Positions 1 to 9,521 are shown, numbered from the stretch's first letter. The stretch is 64,000 nt of DNA from Novosphingobium sp. (GCA_024236175.1 JACKKY010000001.1:248001-312000); one strand, 5' to 3'. Notes: a model not told the origin generated them from the letters alone. Numbers and translations: made by a program.

Positions 1-320
1 TCGACAACCTGCTGGGCGACGACATCGACCTGCCGCAGAACGTGCGCAGCGGACCCAGCGCGGGCCGGGTCGCGCAGTCGGTGGTCGGATCCTTCATTCC
101 CTTCCGCGGCATCATCCGCGAGGTTTCCGGCGCAAACGAGCAACAACGCAAATTGCAGGCGGCAATCCAGGCCGGCCTTGCAAGACGCGGTTTCCTGAAA
201 GGCGTAGGCCAGTCTCGCGGCTGCCGCTATCCGGCGCGGCCCGCGACCGAACGCGACATCGACCGCATCCAGGCAGAGCGGGCCAGGGCGGCGCAGGCGG
301 AAAAGGCCAAGAAAAAGTAG
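1..320 (+). CDS. C-terminal part of an unknown protein (5' end outside the window)
   Basis: An open frame runs in from the left edge (first full codon at base 3) and stops at 318-320, giving about 105 residues. It is not a complete gene: the frame is open to the edge, and the GTG at 42 has no convincing ribosome-binding site. The visible part has a short Gly/Ser/Ala-rich hydrophobic stretch (GRVAQSVVGSFIPFRGIIREV) followed by a highly charged tail ending in AEKAKKK. I do not recognise the family. The hydrophobic stretch resembles a glycine-zipper membrane hairpin, but that is only an impression. It ends 73 bases before the next gene on the same strand. Confidence 0.55.
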   Translation, partial: DNLLGDDIDLPQNVRSGPSAGRVAQSVVGSFIPFRGIIREVSGANEQQRKLQAAIQAGLARRGFLKGVGQSRGCRYPARPATERDIDRIQAERARAAQAEKAKKK

Positions 321-393
321 CCCGGACCGCCGAGCGTCCAAGGCTTTCCCGGGAGGGATTTCGCAGCGGGCGGATTTGCCCTAAGCCCCGGCC

Positions 394-1542
394 ATGCGCC
401 TCAAGGACTGCCACAATATCGACGATTTCCGCATGCTGGCGAAGCAGCGCCTGCCCTGGCCGGTGTTCGACTACATCGACGGCGCAGCCGACGATGAGTT
501 GACGAAGGCCCGGAACACTTCCGCCTACGCTGATTGCGACCTCATCCCGAACGTGCTGGCGGGGGTGGCCGACATCGACACTTCAGTGACCATTCTGGGA
601 CGCAAGAGCGCCCTTCCCCTCATCCTTTCCCCCACTGCGCTCCAGCGCGTGTTCCACTGGCAGGGCGAGCGTGCCGTCGCCCGCGCTGCAGAGAAGTTCG
701 GCCTGTGGTTCGGCATTTCGAGCCTCGCGACGGTCAGCATCGAAGAGGTCGGGGCGATGGTCTCGACCCCCAAGATGTTCCAGTTCTACTATCACAAGGA
801 CCGGGGACTGAACCGCTCGATGATCGAGCGCTGCCAGGCGGCAAAATTCGATGCCATCGCCCTGACCGTCGATACGATCGTATCCGGCAAGCGCGAGCGC
901 TGCGCGCGCAGCGGCTTCACCTCGCCGCCGCGTTTCACCCTGTCATCCGCGCTCTCCTACGCGATCAAGCCGCGCTGGGCGCTCGACTACGTCTTCCGCG
1001 AGAAGTTCGCCCTGCCCAATCTCGATACCCATGTCCGCGAAGGAACCGGCGAGGCGGTCTCGATCGCCGGCTATTTCAACACCATGCTGGACCAGTCGCT
1101 GGACTGGACGATGGCCCGGCAGCTGCGCGAGGACTGGGGCGGCACATTCTGCCTCAAGGGAGTGATGAGCGTCGCCGACGCGAAGCGCGCGGTCGAAATC
1201 GGCGCCGACGCGATCATGATCTCCAATCATGGCGGCCGCCAGCTCGACGGCAGCCGCGCGCCTTTCGACCAGTTGCCGGAAATCGTCGATGCGGTCGGCG
1301 GGCAGATCGAGATCATCTGCGACGGGGGCGTGCGCCGCGGCAGCCATGTGCTCAAGGCGCTGGCGGCGGGAGCGAACTGCGCCTCGGGCGGCAGACTGTA
1401 TCTCTATGCACTGGCCGCCGCCGGCCAGCAGGGCGTCGAACGCGCAATCAGCCTCCTCAAGGACGAGATCGAGCGCGGCATGAAGCTGGCAGGCGTGAAA
1501 AGCGTCGCCGAACTGAACCGCGAGAGGCTGCGCTGGCGATAA
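394..1542 (+). CDS. FMN-dependent alpha-hydroxy-acid dehydrogenase (lactate/mandelate dehydrogenase family)
   Basis: 382 residues, the usual length for this TIM-barrel flavoenzyme family, which oxidises L-2-hydroxy acids to 2-oxo acids. The N-terminus has the family pattern (DFRMLAKQRLPWPVFDYIDG). The active-site signature SNHGGRQLD places the catalytic base His near residue 279, followed by the FMN-phosphate-binding region ICDGGVRRGSHVLKALAAGA. The motif after it reads GGRLYLYAL, where L-lactate dehydrogenases usually have GRPYLYGL, so the substrate may differ from lactate. No strong ribosome-binding site precedes the ATG. The EthD-like gene follows 9 bases downstream, so the two probably form one transcript. 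Family assignment is firm; substrate is unknown. Confidence 0.85.
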   Translation: MRLKDCHNIDDFRMLAKQRLPWPVFDYIDGAADDELTKARNTSAYADCDLIPNVLAGVADIDTSVTILGRKSALPLILSPTALQRVFHWQGERAVARAAEKFGLWFGISSLATVSIEEVGAMVSTPKMFQFYYHKDRGLNRSMIERCQAAKFDAIALTVDTIVSGKRERCARSGFTSPPRFTLSSALSYAIKPRWALDYVFREKFALPNLDTHVREGTGEAVSIAGYFNTMLDQSLDWTMARQLREDWGGTFCLKGVMSVADAKRAVEIGADAIMISNHGGRQLDGSRAPFDQLPEIVDAVGGQIEIICDGGVRRGSHVLKALAAGANCASGGRLYLYALAAAGQQGVERAISLLKDEIERGMKLAGVKSVAELNRERLRWR

Positions 1543-1551
1543 CCGGAGTGG

Positions 1552-2250
1552 ATGAGGATGACCTGCAAGCTCGTCTATCTGGCGCGTCGCGCCGGGACCG
1601 TTTCGCGCGAAGACTGGCCGCGCACCTGGAAAAGCCACGCGATCTTCGCCAGCCAGTTCCCGGTGCTCGAAGCGAAGATCGACTGGATGCGCTACTGCAA
1701 CCGCATCGACGCACCGACACTGGATGGAGAGGCCATCGAGATCGACGGCATCTCCACTACGCATGACGGGGTCTCCGTAGCGAGCAGCGATTCGATCGAG
1801 GGCCTCAACGGCGCAGGATTTTCCGCGGAGGAACGCGCGCTGATCGACAAGGACGAGCTGCGCGTCTTCGACATGCTGACGCCCAACTTCACCTGGTACT
1901 GCAACGAGACCGTCGTCGCGGACGGGCCCCCGCTGGAATTCGCGGTGTTCCGCTTTTTCAAGCGCAAGGGCAGCATGAGCCGTGAGGAATTCGACCGGGA
2001 CTTGATCGCAGCGCACGAGGCCCTCGCGGCGCCTGCCGGCCTGAACCGGCTGGCGCTCAACCATCCGATAGGCGAGCCGCTGCCGCTATTTCCTTTCGAG
2101 GGCATCGCCGAATGGTGGTTCACAAGCCAGGACGAGGCCGTATGCGCGCTCGCCGGGGACGCTCTCGGCGGGGACTTTGCCGGCTTTTGCGATGTGGACG
2201 CGACGGAAACGGTGCTGACGTACATCTCGCACCGCTGGCCGAAGAATTGA
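1552..2250 (+). CDS. EthD-domain-like dimeric alpha/beta-barrel protein
   Basis: 232 residues beginning MRMTCKLVYLARRAGTVSRE, a typical first strand and helix of the EthD/Dabb ferredoxin-like fold (a K-x-x-x-L-x-R-x-x-x-x-S-x-E-x-W pattern leading to TWKSHA). A second half from about residue 125 (LEFAVFRFFKRKGSMSREEF) repeats the same pattern, so this looks like a tandem two-domain protein. EthD-like proteins often sit beside oxidoreductase or hydrolase genes in catabolic operons, and their own activity is usually unproven. A GGAG lies 4 bases before the first ATG and 10 before a second in-frame ATG at 1558, so either could be the start. It is linked to the alpha-hydroxy-acid dehydrogenase. 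Confidence 0.65.
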   Translation: MRMTCKLVYLARRAGTVSREDWPRTWKSHAIFASQFPVLEAKIDWMRYCNRIDAPTLDGEAIEIDGISTTHDGVSVASSDSIEGLNGAGFSAEERALIDKDELRVFDMLTPNFTWYCNETVVADGPPLEFAVFRFFKRKGSMSREEFDRDLIAAHEALAAPAGLNRLALNHPIGEPLPLFPFEGIAEWWFTSQDEAVCALAGDALGGDFAGFCDVDATETVLTYISHRWPKN

Positions 2251-2271
2251 GCGATGGGGTAACGGCCGTCT

Positions 2272-2374
2272 CGTCGTCCCCGCGAAGGCAGGGGCCTATC
2301 TAAGGTTTAGCAATTCCCCACTAACGGTATGTATCGCAAACCTTATCTGGGTCCCCGCCTTCGCGGGGACGACG
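2272..2374. repeat. Long palindromic repeat, copy 1 (REP/MITE-like)
   Basis: Perfect 18-bp inverted arms, CGTCGTCCCCGCGAAGGC at 2272-2289 and its complement at 2357-2374. A second nested pair lies inside, TAAGGTTT at 2301-2308 and AAACCTTA at 2338-2345. It separates two convergent genes (the EthD-like gene and creD) and could also end both transcripts. Related elements lie at 21631-21720 and 26555-26643. Confidence 0.85.
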
Positions 2375-2384
2375 GTAATAATTG

Positions 2385-3791
2385 CTACGCTGGCTGCTCC
2401 CGCCTTCCGACACTGCCCCAGTCAACATTGCGGGTCGCATACATCACCCCGGCCAGCGCCACGAACAGCAGCACCGATCCGATCAGGAGCGACCAGGCTT
2501 CGAGATTGAGCAGTACGAACAGCAGCGCGTAGAGGCCCACCAGCATCGCGCCGATGAACCGGCCGCGCCGCCAACTCTTCAGCACCGCGGCGCTGTAGGT
2601 GGTGAGCAGCCCGATGATCGCGGCGCTGGCAACCAGATAGGCCGCGGTGAATCCGATCACTTCGGAAAAGGCGAGCAGCAGCACGAAGAACAGCACCAGC
2701 CCGGCTCCGGTCAGCAGGTATTCGGCCGTCGCGACCGTCGCCCCGCCGACGATGTCGAACAGCAGGAAGGCAAGGAAGGTGAAGCCGATGAACAGGAAAC
2801 CGTATTTCACCGAACGGTCGACCTTGGAATAGAGGTTTACAGGTTCAACGAGGCCGGTGGTGACGGCACGGGCCTGCGCGCCGATCGACTCTCCCGCAAT
2901 CGCGCTGCGCCCCATGTCGACATAGCCGGGCCCATCCTCGACCAGCGGCGCACCGAGGTCTTCCATGGCCACCGGCGGCTGGCCGAGCGCAAGCTTGTCC
3001 ACCGTGTAACTCGCCTTGAAGCCATCGTCCGAGATTTCGCGGGATTCAGGCAGGAAGGCGCCACTGAAGCTGGGGCTGGCCCAGCTCGAGGAGACGCTCC
3101 ACCGGGTCTGGCCGCCACGCGGAACCAGGCTGAGCGAGCGGCTGCCGCGCAAGCCGAAACCGTATTCGACCTCCAGCTCCCCATCCCCGTTCCACGGCAG
3201 GAAGGCGAAAAAGCCCTGTCCCGAAGTCGCCGCCGGCCCCTTGCCCGGCTCGACCGTCAGCGCTTCGCCGTTGGCTGTCAGCGTGCCCCCCCTTGTCAGG
3301 CCGCGCGCATCCGAAGCGCCCATGCGCAGCTCCGCACGGTTCCAGATCAGCTTGTCGCGCGTGACGCCGAAGCGCGGCAGGTCGGCGGGCAGCTCGAAGC
3401 GCGCCTTGCCCTTGATATCCGCCTCGTAAAGCACGCTGCGGTAGATCGACTTTCGTCGCTCCTCGGGCGCGATCTTCGTCGTCACGTTGTTTTCGACCGG
3501 GGAGACATAGAGCATTCGCTCCACTTCGACAGTGCGCGAGATGGTCTTGCCGTTCACTTCCTCGTTCTGGACCTGGGTGGTCTTGAAGGGGACGACCACG
3601 ACCGGCCCGGCGACAACCTGCGGGCCGCCCCACCCGGCGTTGATCGAGGCCTGCGCCGTGTTGGACTGGTCCTGGCGGTCCCAGACCAGCGCATAGATGA
3701 GCAGCAGCGGTATCACGAGCACCAGCCCGACAAGGCTTGCCAGCAGCAGCTTGATCCCCGGTGAGCGTTGCTTGCGAACTTCCTCGCTCAT
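2385..3791 (-). CDS. creD: CreD-family inner-membrane protein
   Basis: 468 residues matching the CreD (cell-envelope integrity) family. A short cytoplasmic N-terminus leads into a first membrane span (about residues 13-35, KLLLASLVGLVLVIPLLLIY). A large periplasmic domain follows, with the family sequence GWGGPQVVAGPVVVVPF near residue 53. Several C-terminal spans follow from about residue 325 (YGFLFIGFTFLAFLLFDIVG). In E. coli creD belongs to the CreBC regulon and its overproduction gives colicin E2 tolerance; its molecular role is unknown. Here it stands alone, with no creBC. The start ATG has a good site (AGGGGAAGGACA). The gene is convergent with the EthD-like gene. Confidence 0.85.
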   Translation of the reverse strand: MSEEVRKQRSPGIKLLLASLVGLVLVIPLLLIYALVWDRQDQSNTAQASINAGWGGPQVVAGPVVVVPFKTTQVQNEEVNGKTISRTVEVERMLYVSPVENNVTTKIAPEERRKSIYRSVLYEADIKGKARFELPADLPRFGVTRDKLIWNRAELRMGASDARGLTRGGTLTANGEALTVEPGKGPAATSGQGFFAFLPWNGDGELEVEYGFGLRGSRSLSLVPRGGQTRWSVSSSWASPSFSGAFLPESREISDDGFKASYTVDKLALGQPPVAMEDLGAPLVEDGPGYVDMGRSAIAGESIGAQARAVTTGLVEPVNLYSKVDRSVKYGFLFIGFTFLAFLLFDIVGGATVATAEYLLTGAGLVLFFVLLLAFSEVIGFTAAYLVASAAIIGLLTTYSAAVLKSWRRGRFIGAMLVGLYALLFVLLNLEAWSLLIGSVLLFVALAGVMYATRNVDWGSVGRREQPA

Positions 3792-3921
3792 TGTCCTTCC
3801 CCTCGTGGCCGGCGACCTGGCAGTGCGCGCGCAAACAGCTCGTCGCCGCCCAGGAACGTTTCATCGACATCGCCGATGGGCAATGACTGCCAGATGAACA
3901 GCACAGGCAGCCTCTCGGGCT

Positions 3922-4791
3922 TCAGCCTTCCAGCTTGTCCTGCGTGCGCAGCTCGAAATCGCTCGCATCGTGCCGTTCGCGAAGCTGGCTCGACGGGTCG
4001 CCGGACGTGCGATTGACCATCCGACCGCGCCGGACCGCCGGGCGGTCCTTGATCGTGTCGGCCCAGCGCCGGAGATGGCGATATTCCTCAACCCGTAGGA
4101 ATTCGCCCGCATCATAGAGGGAACCTTGCGCAAGCAGGCCGTACCAGGGCCAGGCGGCCATATCCGCAATGGTGTAGCTGTCCCCGGCGAGATACTCGCT
4201 TTCCGCCAGCCGCCGGTCCAGCACATCGGCCTGGCGTTTCACTTCCATGGCATAGCGGTTGATCGGATACTCGATCTTGGTCGGGGCATAGGCATAGAAA
4301 TGCCCGAAGCCACCACCGAGATAGGGCGTGCTGCCGACCTGCCAGAACAACCAGGAAAAACATTCCGCCCTGGCTGCCGGTTCGATCGGCAGGAAAGCTC
4401 CGAACTTCTCAGCAAGATATGTCAGGATCGCGCCGGATTCGAATATTCGCACCGGCTCGCCGGAGCTGCGGTCGACCATCGCCGGAATCTTCGAGTTTGG
4501 ATTCACCGCCACGAATCCGCTGCCGAACTGATCGCCTTCGTGGATGTTGATCAGCCAGGCATCGTATTCGGCACCGGAGAACCCTGCTTCCAGCAACTCC
4601 TCGAGCATTACCGTTACTTTCACGCCATTGGGCGTGCCAAGCGAATAGAGCTGCAGCGGATGCTTCCCGACAGGGAGGTCCTTCTCGTGGGTTGCGCCGG
4701 CCACGGGGCGGTTGATGCTGGCGAAGTGGCCGCCGCTGGGCGCGTCCCATGTCCAGACCCTGGGCGGGACGTATTCTGCTTGATCGTTCAT
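3922..4791 (-). CDS. yghU: YghU-type glutathione S-transferase / disulfide-bond oxidoreductase
   Basis: 289 residues, close to the 288 of E. coli YghU, a glutathione-dependent disulfide-bond reductase of the nu-class GST group. The N-terminal extension (YVPPRVWTWDAPSGGHFASI) before the thioredoxin fold is typical of the group. The fold carries QLYSLGTPNGVKVTVMLEE and NPNSKIPAMVDRS with the cis-proline, then ESGAILTYLAEKFG of the glutathione site. The all-helical C-domain contains YTIADMAAWPW. The start is set by GGAGA 9 bases before the ATG; a much longer reading frame upstream lacks such a site. It lies 86 bases downstream of the flavoprotein gene on the same strand, so it may be its co-transcribed partner. 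Confidence 0.88.
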   Translation of the reverse strand: MNDQAEYVPPRVWTWDAPSGGHFASINRPVAGATHEKDLPVGKHPLQLYSLGTPNGVKVTVMLEELLEAGFSGAEYDAWLINIHEGDQFGSGFVAVNPNSKIPAMVDRSSGEPVRIFESGAILTYLAEKFGAFLPIEPAARAECFSWLFWQVGSTPYLGGGFGHFYAYAPTKIEYPINRYAMEVKRQADVLDRRLAESEYLAGDSYTIADMAAWPWYGLLAQGSLYDAGEFLRVEEYRHLRRWADTIKDRPAVRRGRMVNRTSGDPSSQLRERHDASDFELRTQDKLEG

Positions 4792-4877
4792 GTGAGGGTT
4801 TCTCCGGGAACGGGCGACTGTGGCAATAACGAAGGTTGTTCGCGCAGCTCCCGCACGGGCGGCTCGCGTTAACCCCG

Positions 4878-6959
4878 CTAGGCTGCGGGTGCCGGGAACA
4901 CCGCCGGGTCGTCCGGCGCGAAATAGGCCTCGGCGACGGTCTTCGGAGCATCGGGCATCCCGATAAGCCGCGCGAATTTCTGCGCCTCGAAAGTCGCGGT
5001 GGCCATGGGCCTGACCGCGAGCGCATCGCCGATGGCGAACAGCTGGCCCACCCTGCCTTCCAGCTCCTGCGCAAGTCCGTCGACGGACAAGCGGCCGGTC
5101 ACCAGCACAACGGCATCGACGTCCTCGATCACCGATTCCCGGTTGCTGCCAATGTCGTAGACCTGCAGCTCCCGTTCGCCAATGCGGCGTATCCAACAGG
5201 CAGGCCGAAGCTCTACATTGGCTTCGGCCAGGCGTTCGACGACCGATTCCGATTCAAACGCGAACAGGACGCGATTGGAATAGGGGGCAAAGGCTTGCGA
5301 CAGCATTGTCACGTCCGCTCCGCTGCGTCCCAGCATTTCCGCGATGCCGGCGCTGGCGTGCGTTCCCTCACCGTCCAGCACGATCACCTTGCCCGAAGGC
5401 CGTGCCCCGCCATGCAGGATGTCTTCGGGGCTGAAGACATGCGGCAGGTCCGACCCGGGAATGTCGCGGTCCACCTTGCCGCTGCGGCCGGTGCGGCTGA
5501 ACTGCGCACCGGTCGCGATAAGAACCGCATCCGGCTCCAGCGCCAGCACGCTCGCCGCCGTAGCATCCGTCAACGTGCGAACATCCACACCGAGCCGGTC
5601 AAGCTCGCTTTCCCACCAATCGATCGCATGCCTGTAGAATTCACGCCCGGGCAAGCTGGCCCAGAGCGCAAGTGCGCCGCCCAGCCCGTCCCGCGCTTCA
5701 AGCAGAGTCACCTCATGTCCCCTGAGCGCCGCGACGCGGGCGGCCTCCAGCCCGGCCGGGCCGCCGCCGACGACCACGACGCGCGACGGATTGGCCGCCG
5801 GCGCGAAAGTGTCGATGCCCCAGGTACGTTCCCGGTAGCTGGCCGGATTGATCGAGCAACCGAAGGCACCGTCGGCCATGCCGCCCAGGCACCAGTTGCA
5901 GGCGATGCAGGTGCGCCCCAGTTCCTCGGCCCCCTCGCGCGCGTGCTTCACGAAGCGCGGTTCGGCGATCAGCTCGCGCGCCGAGCCGACCACATCGCAT
6001 ACCCCGGACGCGATCGCGGCTTCGGCATCCGCCATCCGGGTTACGCGCCCCAGCACGCTCAGGACGGGAACCTTGCCGGCCGCGCCGCGCACTTTCTCGA
6101 CGTAGGGCTTGTAGACATGCTCCTCGACGAAAACGGTGGGCATGCCGTAGATGAGCTGCAGCGGCTCCATCGCGATATCGAGGTCAGCGAAATCGAGCAG
6201 GCCGCGCTCGCAGATCTTCTGAAGCACCTCGTAGGCTTCCGGCGTGTGATAGCCGCCTTCGACCAGCTCGTCGCAGTTGAAGCGCATGCCGACGGCCATG
6301 TCCGGGCCTGCCGTTTCGCGGGTGGTCTCGAGCGTTTCCACCAGAAGCCGCATGCGGTTTTCCAGGCTCCCCCCGTATTCGTCGGTGCGACGGTTGAAAT
6401 AGGGCGAAAGAAACTGCTCGATCATTCCGGAGTGCGATGCATGGATTTCGATCCCATCGAAACCGGCCTCGCGCAGATGGCGGGCCGACTGGCGATGCGC
6501 CTCGTTCATCAGCCGGATTTCCTCGCGCGTGGCGGCATGTGTCGCCGCGCTCATCCCGCCATATTCGAATTGCGACACCGAGGGAGCCAGCATCGGCGCT
6601 TGCGGCGCGAGAGGCTGCCAGTGGCCGGGTGCATTCCAGTTGTACCAGAGCTGGGCGAAGATCTTTCCGCCCGCCGCGTGCACCGCATCGGCCAATGCGC
6701 GAAAGGCGGGCACCGCGTCGGCGGGATGGGGACATGGCTGATATCCCCTGCCCCGCGAATGCGCAGTGCAGCTCAGGATGACAAGGCCGCAACCGCCATC
6801 CTTCACGCGCTCAACGCAATAGGCGACAAGATCGTTGGACGGTGCGCAGCCGATCGTAAGCGGCAGGCCGTGCGGCGAGAAATAGTAGCGCGTGTCCAAC
6901 TCCACCGGCCCAAGCTTTATCGGGCTGAAGACATTCGGATATTTCGGGTGGCTTGCCAT
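4878..6959 (-). CDS. Trimethylamine-dehydrogenase-like FMN/4Fe-4S/FAD oxidoreductase, copy 1
   Basis: 693 residues in the three-part layout of the trimethylamine dehydrogenase/dienoyl-CoA reductase group. Residues 8-330 are an Old-Yellow-Enzyme-like FMN barrel (with FLSPYFNRRTDEYGGSLENR). The Fe-S ligands are Cys351, 354, 357 and 368. An FAD/NAD domain begins near residue 394 (VVVVGGGPAGLEAA). The spacing C-x2-C-x2-C-x10-C resembles trimethylamine dehydrogenase more than FadH (C-x2-C-x3-C). The cysteine that binds FMN covalently in trimethylamine dehydrogenase is Gly here (SPHG). Known relatives demethylate amines or reduce enoates; the substrate here is unknown. The start was chosen for GGGAGAGAAGA just before the ATG; an in-frame extension of 45 residues has no such site. 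It follows a SnoaL-like gene and precedes the GST. Confidence 0.82.
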   Translation of the reverse strand: MASHPKYPNVFSPIKLGPVELDTRYYFSPHGLPLTIGCAPSNDLVAYCVERVKDGGCGLVILSCTAHSRGRGYQPCPHPADAVPAFRALADAVHAAGGKIFAQLWYNWNAPGHWQPLAPQAPMLAPSVSQFEYGGMSAATHAATREEIRLMNEAHRQSARHLREAGFDGIEIHASHSGMIEQFLSPYFNRRTDEYGGSLENRMRLLVETLETTRETAGPDMAVGMRFNCDELVEGGYHTPEAYEVLQKICERGLLDFADLDIAMEPLQLIYGMPTVFVEEHVYKPYVEKVRGAAGKVPVLSVLGRVTRMADAEAAIASGVCDVVGSARELIAEPRFVKHAREGAEELGRTCIACNWCLGGMADGAFGCSINPASYRERTWGIDTFAPAANPSRVVVVGGGPAGLEAARVAALRGHEVTLLEARDGLGGALALWASLPGREFYRHAIDWWESELDRLGVDVRTLTDATAASVLALEPDAVLIATGAQFSRTGRSGKVDRDIPGSDLPHVFSPEDILHGGARPSGKVIVLDGEGTHASAGIAEMLGRSGADVTMLSQAFAPYSNRVLFAFESESVVERLAEANVELRPACWIRRIGERELQVYDIGSNRESVIEDVDAVVLVTGRLSVDGLAQELEGRVGQLFAIGDALAVRPMATATFEAQKFARLIGMPDAPKTVAEAYFAPDDPAVFPAPAA

Positions 6960-7044
6960 TCTTCTCTCCCAGGCGGCGCTACCTCGCCTGCCGCGAAGGG
7001 AGGATAGGTTGCCGCTGGTCGCGGTGCAATTGCACAGTGTCTCG

Positions 7045-7569
7045 CTAAAGGCCGAGCCAGTCGCAACTCTTGTCGTCAGGAACATAGGCGCCACGCTCGA
7101 GGCCGCTCATGCCGAACGGGCCGACGGACCAGTCGCGGATCGCCGGTTTCTCCTCGAACCAGTCATGCACGACCAGACGCTCGGCGATCCGCCATTCGTC
7201 TTCACGCTTTTCGAACTTGTCGAGGTAGCGCCCGCAGACCATCACCTGCCGGGGACCGTCGCCCGGCACGATGCTTACCGACCAGAAGTAGGATTCCACT
7301 TTCGCCGTGTCACCATCCAGCCGGATCAGGATATTGCCGATCATGTGGACCGCGTCCTTCATCTCGGCAAGCCTGGGCATGGACCATTCGACAAACTCCT
7401 CCACAGTGCCGGCAAAGCCGGAGTGATAATCCATCGCACCCGGCCAATAGGCCGAACGCAGCATGTCGGGATCGGATCGGTCGATCCCCCGGGAATAGCG
7501 GTACATGCAATCCCGGATCGCTTCGCGATCCGCCATTTCCGCACCGATCTGGGTCACTGTTCTGGTCAT
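7045..7569 (-). CDS. SnoaL-like / NTF2-fold protein, copy 1
   Basis: 174 residues with the SnoaL_4-type pattern: a helical start (ADREAIRDCMYRYSRGIDRSD), a cone-shaped sheet region (HMIGNILIRLDGDTAKVESY) and the closing strand EWRIAERLVVHDWF. The fold hosts ketosteroid-isomerase-like cyclases and dehydratases and the small subunits of Rieske oxygenases; this stand-alone form cannot be assigned a reaction. The start is fixed by AGGAGAGGCAGG directly before the ATG. It is the first gene of the unit that continues with the flavoprotein and probably the GST. A second SnoaL-like protein at 10514-10981 accompanies the second flavoprotein, so the pairing is repeated. Confidence 0.72.
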   Translation of the reverse strand: MTRTVTQIGAEMADREAIRDCMYRYSRGIDRSDPDMLRSAYWPGAMDYHSGFAGTVEEFVEWSMPRLAEMKDAVHMIGNILIRLDGDTAKVESYFWSVSIVPGDGPRQVMVCGRYLDKFEKREDEWRIAERLVVHDWFEEKPAIRDWSVGPFGMSGLERGAYVPDDKSCDWLGL

Positions 7570-7746
7570 CCTGCCTCTCCTGCGAATCCACTCGACAAAC
7601 TGATCGTCGCTGCAATCTGAATTGCTGAAGCTGGCCAATCGGCTTGGGGCGGGTCAAGTTTCATGCAAAGATACGCACGTTCCAGAGCCCGGTCCGGTCC
7701 CGTCAGATCGGTTCGGACACGGGGCCAGGGGAAGAGGATTAGCGCC

Positions 7747-9495
7747 ATGCTCGACACGAAAATCACGGGCGGCACGGTTGTGGACGGCACCGGCAAGCCT
7801 GGCTTTGCTGCCGACATCGGCATTCGCGATGGCCGGATCGTGGCCATCGGAAAGGTCGAGGAGGAGGCCCGCGAAGTGATCGACGCCAGCGGACGGGTCG
7901 TCTCGCCGGGATTTGTCGATGCCCATACCCATTACGATGCGCAGGTCTTCTGGGACCCCACGCTGAGCCCCTCCTGCTATCACGGCGTGACCACCGTGGT
8001 CGGCGGATTCTGCGGCTTTTCGATCGCCCCGCTCACCCGCGAGTCGGCACCCTATATCCAGCGCATGCTCTCAAGGGTCGAAGGCATGCCCCTCGAAGTG
8101 CTGGAAGCCGCCACCGACTGGAGCTGGTCGAGTTTCGGCGAATATCTCGACCGGATCGACGGCAGGATCGGAATCAATGCCGGATTCTTCGCCGGCCATT
8201 CGGCGATCCGCCGCGCGGTGATGGGCGAGCGCGCGGTGGGCGAGAAAGCGGCACCCGACGACATCGAAAACATGAAGGCGCTACTCGATCGCTCGCTGAG
8301 CGAAGGCGCGCTCGGCCTGTCGACCACGATTTCCTTCTCGCACAACGACTTTGAGGGCCGGCCGGTGCCCTCGCGCTGGGCAGACCGCGAGGAATTCCTC
8401 GAACTCGCCGGCGTCGTCAGCCGGCACGACGGCGCGGGGCTGGAAATGCTTCCCGACATCGATTTTCCCGAAGGCGTGCCCGAACTGATCGCGGATTTCT
8501 CGGTCGCCGGCCAGCGCCCGGTCAACTGGAACATCCTGATGGTCAACGGCAGGGACAACGCGGCCGAGGTCGCGGGTCGCCAGCTTGCCGTGACCGATCT
8601 TGCCCGCGAGCGCGGCGGCGAAGTGATCGCGCTCACCGTGCCATGCACGCCGGGCGTCTACATGAACCTGCGCAACGGGGTGATGTTCGATGCCCTGCCG
8701 GGCATCTGGAACGAGATGTTCAAGTTCCCGGTCGCGGAGAGGATCGAGAAGTTCCGCGATCCGGCCATCCGCCGCCAGCTCGCCGAGGATTCCGAGAAGT
8801 TCCCGCCCGAAGCGGCAATGAAGTCGATCTCCAACCTCGCCGGGCACACCGTCATTTCCACGGTCGCGCCCGAGAACGCGAAATATGTCAGCCGCCGCAT
8901 CGAGGACATCGCCGCCGAGGAAGGCCGCGCGGTGATCGACGTGATGCTGGACATCGCTCTCGCCGACGATCTGGAGACGGTGTTCCTCCCCGACCAGGGC
9001 GGCGACGACCGCGCCTCGTGGGAGCTGAGAGGCAAGCTCTGGGCCGACGACCGCACGATCATCGGGGCGTCCGATGCCGGCGCCCATCTCGATCTGATCG
9101 ACACTTTCGGATATTCGACGATCACGCTGGGCAAGGGCGTGCGCGAGCAGGGCGTGATCGGCCTCGAAGCCGCAATCCACCAGCTGACCACCCGCCCCGC
9201 CGCCTATTTCGGACTGGTCGATCGCGGCGAGATCCGCGAGGGGTATCACGCCGATCTCGTCGTGTTCGATCCCGAAACGATCGGTTGCGCGCCGGTCACC
9301 CGCCGCTACGACCTTCCCGGTGGCGGCGACTATCGGCTCTATGCGGAAGCCACGGGCATCGACCATGTGCTCGTCAATGGTGTCGAGATCGTCCGCAAGG
9401 GCGAGCACACGGGCGCGCTGCCCGGCACGCTGTTGCGCTGTGGCCGCGACACGCGCACCGTGGCGATGGACGCGCTGCGCATGGAAGCGGCCTGA
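7747..9495 (+). CDS. Amidohydrolase family 3, N-acyl-D-amino-acid deacylase-like
   Basis: 582 residues. The start MLDTKITGGTVVDGTGKPGF and metal-site motif PGFVDAHTHYDAQVFWDP are characteristic of D-aminoacylases and related amidohydrolases, which cleave N-acyl bonds with one or two zinc ions. Further signs are HGVTTVVGGFCGFSIAPL, GASDAGAHLDLIDTFGYST (metal-binding Asp and His) and the C-terminal TTRPAAYFGLVDRGEIREGYHADLVVFDP typical of the small beta domain. GAAGAGG lies about 10 bases before the ATG; the frame extends upstream without a good site. A TauD dioxygenase starts 26 bases downstream, so the two are co-transcribed. The true substrate could be a cyclic amide or acylated amine rather than a D-amino acid. 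Confidence 0.82.
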   Translation: MLDTKITGGTVVDGTGKPGFAADIGIRDGRIVAIGKVEEEAREVIDASGRVVSPGFVDAHTHYDAQVFWDPTLSPSCYHGVTTVVGGFCGFSIAPLTRESAPYIQRMLSRVEGMPLEVLEAATDWSWSSFGEYLDRIDGRIGINAGFFAGHSAIRRAVMGERAVGEKAAPDDIENMKALLDRSLSEGALGLSTTISFSHNDFEGRPVPSRWADREEFLELAGVVSRHDGAGLEMLPDIDFPEGVPELIADFSVAGQRPVNWNILMVNGRDNAAEVAGRQLAVTDLARERGGEVIALTVPCTPGVYMNLRNGVMFDALPGIWNEMFKFPVAERIEKFRDPAIRRQLAEDSEKFPPEAAMKSISNLAGHTVISTVAPENAKYVSRRIEDIAAEEGRAVIDVMLDIALADDLETVFLPDQGGDDRASWELRGKLWADDRTIIGASDAGAHLDLIDTFGYSTITLGKGVREQGVIGLEAAIHQLTTRPAAYFGLVDRGEIREGYHADLVVFDPETIGCAPVTRRYDLPGGGDYRLYAEATGIDHVLVNGVEIVRKGEHTGALPGTLLRCGRDTRTVAMDALRMEAA

Positions 9496-9521
9496 ACCGG
9501 GCAGCGAGAGGAGACCATCGG

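Noticed and set aside
943..2064. Long frame opposite the alpha-hydroxy-acid dehydrogenase and EthD-like genes
   Set aside because: High-GC shadow frame antisense to two recognised genes.
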